From contig NZ_JAKGBZ010000009.1 of NCBI RefSeq assembly GCF_021556475.1, positions 1-64,000 of the forward strand: DNA of 64,000 nt, given 5' to 3'. This stretch comes from Acidiphilium iwatense (GTDB taxonomy: Bacteria; Pseudomonadota; Alphaproteobacteria; Acetobacterales; Acetobacteraceae). Position numbers and translations under genes: made by a program. Under the pieces are notes generated by a model. It made no database searches, was not told where the DNA came from, and saw nothing but the letters and a program-made list of their open reading frames with translations. Every line of letters begins with the position of its first letter. Position 1 is the stretch's first letter. This document shows, one piece after another, positions 11,411-20,223 of the stretch.

Positions 11411-12649
11411 ATGTCCGAATCCCTGTTTTCCCAAGCCGAAACCGCGCTGCTGAACACCGTGGTCGGCGCCGGAACCGCCCTGTCCGATGCGTTCGCCTTG
11501 CCGCCGGGCACGCTGCCCTTCCTGCCGACCGGAACCTTCGCCGCGATCTCCTCCGGCATCGACACGCTGGACAATCTCGCCAATGCGACCGGCCTTACCA
11601 CCCTCGCCAGCGACCTGCTCGGCGCGCCGGAGAGCCTGATTAATGGCACGGCAATCGGGGGCACCACTCTCGGGATTCCGCAATCGATGGGCTTCGTCGC
11701 CGGCGCGGAACCAGCCATCGTGCCCATCGAACCCTCCGCGGCCACGCCGACGGTCGCGCAATTTCTCGATGCCGCCAACGCGGAATACACGCTCGGCGGC
11801 ACGCCGCCCGGCATGCGCCCGTTCCTGGTCGATGGACGGCAGCTCGGCATCACCAACGAAATCACCGGCCTGTCCGCGAAAGTCTGGGTGACCGACCAGA
11901 ATCAGATCATCATCGCCTATCAGGGCACCACCGGCGGCGACAATCTCCTGGTCAACCCGCTGATCGCCCTCACCCAGGTCGCTACCGACGTGCAAATCTA
12001 CGCGAAAACCACGCCGCAGGCCGAAACCGGCGCGCTGGCCTTCGCCAGGGAGGTGATCGGCTATGCCGCGCAGCAGGGGATTTCGCCGGGCAGCGTGTTC
12101 GTCACCGGCCATTCGCTGGGCGGAATCGAGGCGGAATACGTCGCCCAGCAGACCGGGCTGGGCGGCATCGGCTTCGAGCCGACCGGAATCCCGAAATCGG
12201 CGACCGCGGCAGGCACCGGCGCCAATTTCGTCGATGTGGTGACCTATGGCGACCCGGTGGGCAATTACGCGTCGGACATCAAGGGCGAGCAGCCCTTCGC
12301 CCCCGCCTACGCGCCGGGACAATCGGGCAGTTTGCCGCATTACGGCCAGGTGGTGATGATCGGCACGCCGTCCGATCAGACGCAACTGACCCAGGCAGTC
12401 GCGAGCTGGAACAATCCGGGACTCAATCAGCTCACGGTGCCGGCAACGCTGGCCGTGCTGATGGCCGAATATCATTTGCCCGGCACCCAGGCGCACGATC
12501 TCGGTATCGCCCTGTCGCCGCTCGGCGTCTCCGATACGCTGGGCAGCATGAATGGCACCGTGTTCCCGGCCGGCGGCTACACCATCCCGCAATTCATCAA
12601 GGCGTATGATGCGGCGCACGGCATCGCCGCGAGCGCGCTGGCAGCCTGA
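11411..12649 (+). CDS. Lipase-like alpha/beta hydrolase
   Basis: A 412-residue protein with the nucleophile elbow GHSLGG at 233-238 (Ser235), a downstream VVTYGDPVGNY that can supply the Asp, and SLPHYG as a possible His. QIIIAYQGTTGGDN upstream resembles the oxyanion region of class 3 lipases. The first 110 residues are low-complexity, Ala/Gly/Thr-rich, with no cleavable signal peptide, so secretion by a type I-like route or a surface role is possible but unproven. GGAGAAACC precedes the start. Substrate unknown. Confidence 0.75.
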   Translation: MSESLFSQAETALLNTVVGAGTALSDAFALPPGTLPFLPTGTFAAISSGIDTLDNLANATGLTTLASDLLGAPESLINGTAIGGTTLGIPQSMGFVAGAEPAIVPIEPSAATPTVAQFLDAANAEYTLGGTPPGMRPFLVDGRQLGITNEITGLSAKVWVTDQNQIIIAYQGTTGGDNLLVNPLIALTQVATDVQIYAKTTPQAETGALAFAREVIGYAAQQGISPGSVFVTGHSLGGIEAEYVAQQTGLGGIGFEPTGIPKSATAAGTGANFVDVVTYGDPVGNYASDIKGEQPFAPAYAPGQSGSLPHYGQVVMIGTPSDQTQLTQAVASWNNPGLNQLTVPATLAVLMAEYHLPGTQAHDLGIALSPLGVSDTLGSMNGTVFPAGGYTIPQFIKAYDAAHGIAASALAA

Positions 12650-12671
12650 CCGGAGAGCGGCGGCCGTCCGA

Positions 12672-13745
12672 TCAGGCGACCGCCGCCAATACCGAGCGAT
12701 CGGTGAACGCATCGTAGCGGATATCGGCACGGCCGATCCCGGCTCCGTTCAGCACCGGAATCGCCGCGTCGATCATCGCCGGCGGCCCGCACAGATAGGC
12801 GTGGGACGATGCGAGCGCCACCGGCTCCATCGCGCCGAGATGAGCGTGAATGAAGCCCCGCGCCCCGGCCCAGCCGGAACCGTCCGGCTCGGCCGACAGG
12901 ACCGGGACGAAGCGGAACTGCGCGATCCAGCCGCGCGCGAGCGCCGCGATCGCATCCAGCGCATACAGATCCGCCTCGCTGCGCACGCCGAACATCAAGG
13001 TCGCGTCGCGCGACACCCGGTCCCGCCGCGCCTGTTCGAGCAGCGCGAGCACCGGGCCGAGCCCCGAGCCGCCGGCGATGGCGAGGATCGGTGCGGTCGA
13101 GGGGCGCAGGAAGAAATCCCCGAACGGCGCGCGCAGCGCAAGCCTATCGCCCGGCCGCGCCGCATCGAACAGCCACGAGGTGAGCTCCCCGCCCGGCACG
13201 CGGCGGATGAAGAAGCGCGCGCGGCGCGTCCCGCCCTCGTCGGGCGCGTCGATGAAGGAGAATTGCCGCGCCGGCTCGCTCCCGCGCGCGAGTTCGGCAT
13301 ATTGCCCGGCGGTGTAGGCGACCGGCTCTGCGAGATCGAGGGTGAGCCGCATGATATCGCCGGTCTGCCGGTCGAGTGCGGCGATGCGCGCTTCGGTCGC
13401 GACCACGTCGTGGCGCGGCCCGCCGGCGATCAGCCCGAAATTCTCGAGCACCAGATCGCCCTTGGGCACCGACTGGCAGGCGAGAATCACCCCTGCAGCC
13501 ATTTCCTCATCGCTCAGCAGGTAGGATTTGTCGGTCAGTTCGCGCACCTGGCCGGAGACCAGCCTGGTTTTGCAGGTCCCGCAGGAGCCGACCCGGCAAT
13601 TATGCGGATAGGCGTAACCCTGGTCGAGTGCGGCCTGCAGCACGGTCTGCTTCGGGCCGACCGCGAACCCGATATCGGCGGGCAGCACGCGGACCTGGGA
13701 AGGCGCTTGTGCTCCGCCGCCGAACAGCCGGGAGAACAGCGCCAT
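12672..13745 (-). CDS. Fused 2Fe-2S ferredoxin / FAD reductase of the hydroxylase
   Basis: A 357-residue NAD(P)H-dependent electron-transfer protein. Residues 15-95 are a plant-type ferredoxin with Cys50, Cys55, Cys58 (CRVGSCGTC) and Cys90. Then follow an FAD domain (ARQFSFID) and an NAD domain (IAGGSGLGPVLALLEQ, YLCGPPAMID). The architecture is that of XylA and related oxygenase reductases. Its ATG shares one base with the stop codon of the membrane hydroxylase gene (TAATG), so the two are translationally coupled and form one system. The longer upstream frame to 14327 is a shadow of the hydroxylase. Confidence 0.9.
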   Translation of the reverse strand: MALFSRLFGGGAQAPSQVRVLPADIGFAVGPKQTVLQAALDQGYAYPHNCRVGSCGTCKTRLVSGQVRELTDKSYLLSDEEMAAGVILACQSVPKGDLVLENFGLIAGGPRHDVVATEARIAALDRQTGDIMRLTLDLAEPVAYTAGQYAELARGSEPARQFSFIDAPDEGGTRRARFFIRRVPGGELTSWLFDAARPGDRLALRAPFGDFFLRPSTAPILAIAGGSGLGPVLALLEQARRDRVSRDATLMFGVRSEADLYALDAIAALARGWIAQFRFVPVLSAEPDGSGWAGARGFIHAHLGAMEPVALASSHAYLCGPPAMIDAAIPVLNGAGIGRADIRYDAFTDRSVLAAVA

Positions 13746-14953
13746 TATTCCGCCGCAACCAGCGGCGCGCCGCCGAGATGCGCGCGCGAGCCGATGAAAT
13801 TGGCATCCCGACTCGCCGCGTTCGCCGCCTCGATCAGGGGATATTCGGCGGGTGCGGCATAGCGGCGGTCCCAGTCGAGCACGGCGGGATCGACCACGCG
13901 GCGAAACCAGGACGGGATCAGCGCGATATAGATCATGGTGAGGTAGCCATAGGGCATCATCGGCGCGTCTGGGTAGGAGCGGAGTTCCCAATAGGGCTTG
14001 TCGCCCATCGCGTGGTGGTGGGAATGGCGCGTCAGGTTGAACAGCATCCAGGACGAGATCCGGTGGTTGCAGTTCCAGGAATGGCGCGGCTCGACCGCCG
14101 CCCCCGGCACCCGGACGATCCCGTAATGCTCGATGAAGTTCACCGCTTCGAGATAGCATTTGCCGAACAGCGAGGTGACGAAGAACACCGCGACCCCGGC
14201 CCAGCCGGCGAAGGCGTAGAAAATCGCCGCATAGACGAGCGACATCGCCCAGCCGGTGAACATCCGGTTGCGCAGGGACAGCACGCCGTGCCCGGTCCGC
14301 GCGAGCCGGCGCGCCTCGATATGCCACGCCCCTCTGATCTGGCCGAGCGTGGAGCGGACGATGAAATGATAGACGGTCTCGCCGCGATACGCGGTCGCCG
14401 GGTCGGACGGCGTGCCGAGATTGAGGTGGTGACCGTAGACATGCTCGATCGCGAAGCTCGCGTCGCAGGTCAGCGCGAGCAGCCAGCGCCCGACGATCAT
14501 CGCTGTCTTGCTCCAGGTCCGGTGGGTCAGCTCATGGCCGACCACGGTGCCGAACCCGGCCCAGATCGTGCCGAGGCAATAGGCGCCGACGATCAGTTCC
14601 GGCAGGTTGGTATGCGTCCGCACCGCCAGAAGATCGATGCCGGTGACATGCTGGAACGCCGCGCCGAGGCCGAGCGGATCGCCCGCCACCCCGAGATAGC
14701 CGCCGAGGAACCACGCATAGAACACCAGATAGACCACCATCAGCGGCAGAACCAGGTAGAGCTGAAGGTTCATCTGCCCCGGATGGCGATATTCCGGGTC
14801 TTCGGTCTCCATCCCGCTGACCAGATCGAGCCCGACGAAAACGCCGGTGATGATGATCGCGGCAAGATAATAGCGCCAGCCGCCCAGCGTCATCAGGACG
14901 GTGAAGGTGACGGCGATCGCGGTGATCGAAAGACTGCGTGCTGTAGCCTGCAT
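13745..14953 (-). CDS. AlkB/XylM-type membrane di-iron hydroxylase
   Basis: A 402-residue integral membrane monooxygenase with the conserved His boxes HELTH (about 140), HVYGHH (about 170), NFIEHYG (about 271) and HSHHH (about 308) that bind two irons. Six or so hydrophobic helices separate them. It hydroxylates unactivated methyl groups of alkanes, alkyl aromatics or fatty acids using electrons from the reductase encoded next. The fused-reductase partner is more like XylM/XylA than rubredoxin-dependent AlkB. The start at 14953 has AAGGGA seven bases upstream; the frame extends further up only through non-coding DNA. Substrate unknown. Confidence 0.9.
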   Translation of the reverse strand: MQATARSLSITAIAVTFTVLMTLGGWRYYLAAIIITGVFVGLDLVSGMETEDPEYRHPGQMNLQLYLVLPLMVVYLVFYAWFLGGYLGVAGDPLGLGAAFQHVTGIDLLAVRTHTNLPELIVGAYCLGTIWAGFGTVVGHELTHRTWSKTAMIVGRWLLALTCDASFAIEHVYGHHLNLGTPSDPATAYRGETVYHFIVRSTLGQIRGAWHIEARRLARTGHGVLSLRNRMFTGWAMSLVYAAIFYAFAGWAGVAVFFVTSLFGKCYLEAVNFIEHYGIVRVPGAAVEPRHSWNCNHRISSWMLFNLTRHSHHHAMGDKPYWELRSYPDAPMMPYGYLTMIYIALIPSWFRRVVDPAVLDWDRRYAAPAEYPLIEAANAASRDANFIGSRAHLGGAPLVAAE

Positions 14954-15076
14954 GGTACGGACGTCCCTTATTGCCTCGGGTGATTTCCGCCACACTAATG
15001 ACAAAATAGTCAATAGCGCAAGCGAAAAATGCAGCCGCCGGCTTTTCGTCGCCCGTCCCGATGTTATCCGGGGGTG

Positions 15077-15526
15077 ATGGCCGGCGAGAAACCCGCGGCG
15101 CGGATGACGGACCTGCACACCTGCCCGGAGAGCGACGGGCCGGTGCCGCATGTCGGCGGGCCGATCGTCACGGGGTCTCCGACCGTGCTGATCGGCGGTC
15201 TGCCGGCGGCAAGGGTGAGCGATCTGGTCACCTGCGTCGGACCGCCCGATACGATCGTGATGGGCTCGCCCACCGTGCTGATCAACGGGATGCCGGCGGC
15301 GCGGATGGGCGATCAGACCGCCCATGGCGGGGTGATCGTCGGCGGCCTGCCCACCGTGCTGATCGGGATGGGCGGAGCGCCGGCGCCAGCGGTCGTTCTG
15401 GCGGCGAATACGACCACGCCCCAGCATGCCCTCTTGACCCGTGAGCAGGTTTTCCGGCGCCTCCAGGATCACACGGCCAATTCAGCGCGAAAAATCGATG
15501 AAATGGGCGATCAAGCTTATACATAA
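15077..15526 (+). CDS. PAAR-domain protein, N-terminal part of a split effector
   Basis: 149 residues. The N-terminal 90 are a PAAR-type domain: MAGEKPAARMTDLHTCP, GSPTVLIGGLPAARVSDLV, GSPTVLINGMPAARMGDQT, all short beta hairpins that cap type VI secretion spikes. After a linker, LTREQVFRRLQDHTANSARK begins a second domain that is cut by TAA at 15524. The following frame at 15533 is in the same register, so the two pieces were probably one PAAR-toxin protein. GGGG lies just upstream of ATG 15077; the earlier start at 15029 lacks a site. No other type VI genes are in the window. Confidence 0.8.
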   Translation: MAGEKPAARMTDLHTCPESDGPVPHVGGPIVTGSPTVLIGGLPAARVSDLVTCVGPPDTIVMGSPTVLINGMPAARMGDQTAHGGVIVGGLPTVLIGMGGAPAPAVVLAANTTTPQHALLTREQVFRRLQDHTANSARKIDEMGDQAYT

Positions 15527-15532
15527 CGACAA

Positions 15533-15916
15533 TTGGACGCCATCAAAAACGACGAACGGGCAAGACCCCGGTTTCGCGGCTCCCAGATCGACAAGGAGGC
15601 ACGAAAGCAAGTTCAAAAAGATGATGATTTGAAGGAACGGGTCACCGGCAAGCCGAACAAGAGGCCGGACTTCATCGATAAGGAGACCGGCGACCAGTAC
15701 GACATGACCACCGAGGGCCAGTTGCCGGCACATCGGCTGAAATACGGCGATGACCTCATGCACCTGGACACCAGCGGCAAGACGATCGATCCGCAGCCGC
15801 CGATGCCGCCGCCCAGGATCGCTCCCGTGTCCCCGCAAGGGCCACCGCCGGACACCGCCATCTTGCCGGAACAGCCGGACCTGCCGATCATCGACGATAT
15901 TCTGCCATTGCCGTGA
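15533..15916 (+). pseudogene. C-terminal toxin part separated by an in-frame stop
   Basis: This frame continues the PAAR protein register directly after TAA 15524-15526 and has only a TTG as possible start, with no ribosome binding site. It reads RQLDAIKNDERARPRFRG, then SQIDKEARKQVQKD, then DFIDKETGDQYDMTTEGQL and HRLKYG. The D-x(8)-D-x-T-T pattern with a conserved H-x-x-KYG resembles restriction-fold nuclease toxins found behind PAAR domains; this is a pattern-level guess. The C-terminus is Pro-rich. Either stop readthrough, restart at TTG, or (most likely) inactivation. Confidence 0.65.
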
Positions 15917-16901
15917 GTCTCATGACCGATCTTTCACCCTCCCGCCCTCCCAAGCGCTATTCCCCGAAGCAGTTCACCGCGTGGCGCGAGCGCTGGACCG
16001 GGATCGAGCCGGACGAGGCGCTGCGAACCCAGCCCTTCGGCAAGACCGAGGACGGGCTGTTCGATCTACGCGGGCTTACGATATGCCCCCCACAGCCCGG
16101 CGAAAAATGCGATTGGACCATGCCGTGTTCAGGTCATGCGATTTCACCGCCGCTTCGCTCGCCGAGACGAACGCCGAACATTCCGTTTTTCAGGATTGCG
16201 TCTTCGACTATGTCGACATGAACAATTTTGGAGACTACGGCTCCACCTTCACCAATTGCCGGTTCTACCGAGGCGAATGGCAGGTCGGAGCGATCGGGTT
16301 CGATACCAGCGGCAGCGCCAGGGGCGAATATCAGTCCCGCTACGTCAACTGCCATTTCGAGAACGTGAAGCTGACGAAGACGGTCTTTGGCGATCCGCAT
16401 TTCATCAACTGTTCTTTCGTGTTCAAGAAGCTGAGCGGGGTGGATTTCGCGTGCAGCGGGTTCGTGAGCTGCCGGTTCGAGGGCGCGTTCCAGGACCTGA
16501 CGTTCCGGGGTGCCTACGATCCTGAAGACTGTGTGCGCAAGGGAAAGCCGGAATTTGCCGGGTTCACCGATGTCAGCTTCGAGAAGGCGGCATTGCAATG
16601 GATCGACGTGCGGGGTGGCTTGCCGTTCCGATCCGTCAAGATGCCGGCGGATGGCAGCGCCTTCACCGCCGATCTGCCGAAGATGTGCAAGGAGCGCGCT
16701 TCCATTCTCGACCAAACGGCGGATGGGCGGCCCCGAGAACTTATCGCCCGTTACCTTGAGATCACCTGTCGCTTCGCGCACGAACAGCCGGTGGATATCA
16801 TTTCACGCTACGACCTCATCGAGTCCGCCGGAAAGGGCGAGGAAGCGACCGCTGCCGCCATCTACGATACGCTCAGGCGCGGCTACGAAATCGCCGCGTG
16901 A
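15913..16901 (+). pseudogene. Putative immunity protein with pentapeptide-like repeats, frameshifted
   Basis: The first frame (GTG 15913 overlapping the toxin stop, or ATG 15922) encodes KRYSPKQFTAWRERWTG and FGKTEDGLFDLRGLT, then derails. From 16083 a different frame continues as RKMRLDHAVFRSCDFTAASL with FQDCVFDYVD, FTNCRFYRG, YVNCHFENVKL, FINCSFVFKKL, a beta-helix of degenerate A(D/N)LxX-type repeats, to a normal stop at 16901. Adding one C to the C6 run at 16086-16091 joins both halves smoothly. Position right behind a PAAR toxin suggests the cognate immunity protein. A one-base loss in a homopolymer could be real decay or a sequencing error. Confidence 0.65.
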
Positions 16902-17055
16902 TTTCGCAAACGCATCGTCCCCGCCGAAACCGCAAGATCAAGCCCGAATACGACGCAACCCTCCATCGCCGGCGGCACAAGATCGAAACCATGTCCGGCC
17001 GTCTCAACAACTGGCGCCGCATCGCAATGCGTCGAGGGTGTGCTACCCTCCCGGC

Positions 17056-17733
17056 ATGACCAGCCAGAACACGAAGGCATTCCTCTCGCTATGGATCGTC
17101 ATCGTCGTCATGGCGGCGCTGGTGTTCGTCCCGGCCTGGACATTCGATTACTGGCAGGCCTGGGTGTTCCTCGCGGTCTATTTCGCCTCGTCCTTCGCGA
17201 TCACCCTCTACGTGATGAAAACCGACCCGGCGCTTCTGGCGCGCCGGATACGCGGCGGCCCGTTCGCCGAAAGGGAGCCGGCGCAGAAAATCATCATGTC
17301 CCTCACCTCACTGGGATTTATCGGCCTCGTCGTCGTCCCCGCGCTCGATCATCGGTTCGGATGGTCCCGCGTGCCGCCCGCTCTCGCGCTCGCGGGAGAC
17401 TTGCTCGTCGTGCTCGGCTTTCTCGCCGTCCTGGCCGTGTTCCGGGAAAACAGCTTCACGTCCGCGACCATCGAGCTCGCCCCCGACCAGACAGTGATAT
17501 CGACCGGCCCCTACGCACTGGTCCGCCACCCGATGTACGCCGGAGCCCTCGTCATGCTTCTCGGCATCCCGATCGCACTCGGCTCGTGGTGGGGGCTGCT
17601 CGTCATCAGCGCGATGCTGCCCGCTCTGGTCTGGCGCCTGCTCGACGAGGAAAATTTCCTGGCCAAAAACCTGCCCGGCTATGCGGAGTATCGGAAGCAG
17701 GTCCGGTATCGCCTGTTGCCCCCGGTCTGGTAG
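17056..17733 (+). CDS. Isoprenylcysteine methyltransferase-like membrane protein
   Basis: A 225-residue protein with five or six membrane helices and the C-terminal ICMT/PEMT-type signature: GPYALVRHPMYAGALVMLLG, then LLDEENFLAKNLPGYAEYRKQV, which binds S-adenosylmethionine and ends at the membrane face. Bacterial members methylate lipids or unknown small molecules; the substrate is not known. The start is ATG 17056; the longer frame upstream overlaps the pentapeptide gene in another frame and is noise. No strong ribosome binding site. Stand-alone gene. Confidence 0.8.
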   Translation: MTSQNTKAFLSLWIVIVVMAALVFVPAWTFDYWQAWVFLAVYFASSFAITLYVMKTDPALLARRIRGGPFAEREPAQKIIMSLTSLGFIGLVVVPALDHRFGWSRVPPALALAGDLLVVLGFLAVLAVFRENSFTSATIELAPDQTVISTGPYALVRHPMYAGALVMLLGIPIALGSWWGLLVISAMLPALVWRLLDEENFLAKNLPGYAEYRKQVRYRLLPPVW

Positions 17734-17755
17734 CACCGGAACCCGCCCAACCGGC

Positions 17756-17790
17756 CTGTCATTGCGAACCGAAGGCGAAGCAATCCAGCG
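17756..17790. repeat. Short dispersed repeat providing a protein C-terminus
   Basis: TGTCATTGCGAACCGAAGGC and GAAGCAATCCAG: a clean copy of the short repeat family. Read on the minus strand it encodes the last residues LDCFAFGSQ and stop of the GGDEF-EAL protein, so the repeat has become part of that gene. Confidence 0.7.
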
Positions 17791-20098
17791 AAGGCGGCGC
17801 GGCGAGCCATTCCAGCATCTCGGCATCCCTCAGCGGCGGGCAAACCTTGAACCCCTGGGCATTGTCGAAGCCGAGCGCGCGCAGCAGGGCCATATGCTCC
17901 TCGGTCTCGGCCCCTTCGCCGGTCACCGCGAGGCCGATATCCTTCGCCAGCCGGACGATATTGCCCAGGATTTTCCGGCGGCGCGGATCGTTCGCGGCGT
18001 CGAGGAGCAAGGATCGGTCGATCTTGAGCGTGTCGAACTGGAAATAATACAGCGTCGCGACCGAGGAATAGCCCGAGCCGAAATCGTCGAGCCCGAGCCG
18101 GCAGCCGAGCGCCTTGATCTCGCGCAATATGGCGACGATGTGCGCACTCATGTCGAGCAGGGTGGTCTCGGTCAGCTCGAATTCGATCCGCTCCGGCCGC
18201 ACGCGGTTGCGCGCGAGCGCCGCCGCGATTTTCGCGATCAGCGCCGGATCGTGCAGCTGAACCGGGGACAGATTGACCGAAACCGCGACCGGCTCGGGCA
18301 GGGTCGCGGCAAAGGCGCAGGCCATGTCGATCGCCCGCGCACCGATCGGGATGATCGCGCCGCTCTGTTCGGCGATGGCGACGAACCGGTCCGGGCCGAG
18401 CACGCCGTAGCGCGGATGATTCCAGCGGATCAGCGCCTCGACCGAGGTGATCCGCCCGGTATCGAGTGCTGCGATCGGCTGATAGTCGAGCAGGAACGCC
18501 CGGTCGTCGAGCGCGTTGTTCATCTCGAAATTGAGTTCCTGCGCCAGTTCGGCGTGCTTGTCCCGCTCGGGGTCGAACAGGCGGTAGGTGGCGCGGCCTT
18601 CGGTCTTGGCCCGGTAGAGCGCGAGATCGGCTTCGTGGTGCACCTCGTCCGCCACGGCACCGGCGATACCGATCTCGGCGATGCCGACGCAGGCGCCGAT
18701 CCTGACGCTGATGCCGTTGCACTGGAACGGACTCGCGAGCCGCGCCACGATCCGTTCGGCGACCGCCATCGCCTCGCCGCGCTCGCTCGCCGGCAGGATC
18801 ACCGCGAATTCGTCGCCGCCGAGCCGGAACGCCAGATCGGCTGTCCTGATGCTGCCGGCGACGCGTTTCGCCACCGCGACCAGCAGGATATCCCCCATCT
18901 TATGGCCGAAGGAATCGTTCACCGTCTTGAAATGGTCGAGATCGAGGCAGAGCAGCGCTGCCCCCTTCGGCCCCGGATCGGCGCAGACCGTTTTCAGCGC
19001 ATCGTCGAAGCTCAGCCGGTTGGCGAACCCGGTCAGGCTGTCGTGGTTCGCGATGAAGGCGATCTTCTGCTCCGCCCGCCGATATTCGGTGACGTCGGAA
19101 CCCACGCCGCGATAGCCGGCGAACCGCCCGTCCGCGCCGAACACCGGCTTGCCGGTCAGCGACCACCAGCGCAGCTCGCCGCCGAGGCGGAGCGCCACCC
19201 TGCGGTCGCGAAACGGCTCGAACCGGCCGATCTGGCCGATCAGCGCATCGGCGGCCCCGTCATCGGGCGCGCTCCCGTGCTCGCGGAGAAAACCGGTCAG
19301 CGACATCGACGTCATCTGTTCGAGCGTCTTGCCCGCGACCTCGGCGAACCGGGCGGAGGGCCGCGCCACGCCGAGCGAGGCGTCGGTTTCCCACAGCCAA
19401 TCGCTGGAGCCTTCCTCGAAATCGCGCAGCAGCAGCCCGATCACCTCGCTCTGAAGCTGCGCCTCGATCCGCTTGAGTTCACGGTCGATCGTGTCGCGGT
19501 TTACCGACAGGATCGAGGTGAAGGTGAGAAAAGCGTAGCTGAACAATCCGACCAGGCTCGGCACCGGCGGCGTCGGGCTGTCGACCAGCAAAGCGATCAG
19601 CGAACCGACGGTGATCGGAATCCACAGCGCCAGCGCATAGACCGCCGGGCCGGTGAACGCCGGCGCCGACATCAGCCCGACCGCCAGCGCGTAGAGGGTG
19701 CTGGTCTGCACCAGATCGGCGTGACCCAGCCCCTCGATCAGGACCAGCGACCAGGAAATCCCGATCAAGGCGGGAATGCAGCAGAATACAAGCTGAAACA
19801 GCCCGAACCGCTGAATCCTGTTTTGCTCCAGCCACCAGAGCCTCGTGGTCAGGATCAAGGTAAAATAGCTCGCGAAAACGCCACCGAAGGCGATGCGCAT
19901 CAGCGGCGAATCTCCGTGATTCCAGAAACTCCAGGACAATGCCAGGGCGACGACAGCGCCGGTAACCGCCATGCGGGGCGCAAGCCGGGCCCGCAAATCC
20001 ATTTGCGCCATGGCAATTTGCCGCCGGATATCCGCAGGCATTTCCTTGCGTTTTATGGACGGTATCCCAAGATTTGCGATGAAATCGAAAAGTTGCAT
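17759..20098 (-). CDS. Membrane GGDEF-EAL cyclic-di-GMP enzyme with PAS domain
   Basis: A 779-residue regulator. Residues about 40-200 hold six to seven membrane helices, about 225-340 a PAS-like domain (GSSDWLWETDASLGVARPSA), 350-510 a GGDEF domain with intact RLGGDEFAVI, and 530-770 an EAL domain with SVEALIRWNHP, ELTETTLLD, LDDFGSGYSS, KIDR and GEGAETEEH. Both catalytic centres look intact, so it could make and degrade cyclic di-GMP in response to a membrane or PAS signal. Its C-terminal nine residues come from a dispersed repeat. The start at 20098 is set by the N-terminal helix; the upstream gap is AT-rich. Divergent from the FeeM-like gene. Confidence 0.93.
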   Translation of the reverse strand: MQLFDFIANLGIPSIKRKEMPADIRRQIAMAQMDLRARLAPRMAVTGAVVALALSWSFWNHGDSPLMRIAFGGVFASYFTLILTTRLWWLEQNRIQRFGLFQLVFCCIPALIGISWSLVLIEGLGHADLVQTSTLYALAVGLMSAPAFTGPAVYALALWIPITVGSLIALLVDSPTPPVPSLVGLFSYAFLTFTSILSVNRDTIDRELKRIEAQLQSEVIGLLLRDFEEGSSDWLWETDASLGVARPSARFAEVAGKTLEQMTSMSLTGFLREHGSAPDDGAADALIGQIGRFEPFRDRRVALRLGGELRWWSLTGKPVFGADGRFAGYRGVGSDVTEYRRAEQKIAFIANHDSLTGFANRLSFDDALKTVCADPGPKGAALLCLDLDHFKTVNDSFGHKMGDILLVAVAKRVAGSIRTADLAFRLGGDEFAVILPASERGEAMAVAERIVARLASPFQCNGISVRIGACVGIAEIGIAGAVADEVHHEADLALYRAKTEGRATYRLFDPERDKHAELAQELNFEMNNALDDRAFLLDYQPIAALDTGRITSVEALIRWNHPRYGVLGPDRFVAIAEQSGAIIPIGARAIDMACAFAATLPEPVAVSVNLSPVQLHDPALIAKIAAALARNRVRPERIEFELTETTLLDMSAHIVAILREIKALGCRLGLDDFGSGYSSVATLYYFQFDTLKIDRSLLLDAANDPRRRKILGNIVRLAKDIGLAVTGEGAETEEHMALLRALGFDNAQGFKVCPPLRDAEMLEWLAAPPSLDCFAFGSQ

Positions 20099-20223
20099 CG
20101 GTTGTTAGTCCAACCACTCTTCCTGTTTTGGAACAATACAAATTAAGATACGCTATATTTCTGTTCTTCTATACAATTCAGATTATCATACCGCCATCGT
20201 GCAACCGGCGGTGGAGCGAGTCA

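Noticed and set aside
12672-14327. A 551-residue fusion of hydroxylase and reductase in one frame
   Set aside because: The first 194 codons are an out-of-frame reading of the hydroxylase gene; the reductase starts at ATG 13745 with TAATG coupling.
17681-20146. An 821-codon plus-strand frame
   Set aside because: Antisense shadow of the GGDEF-EAL gene.
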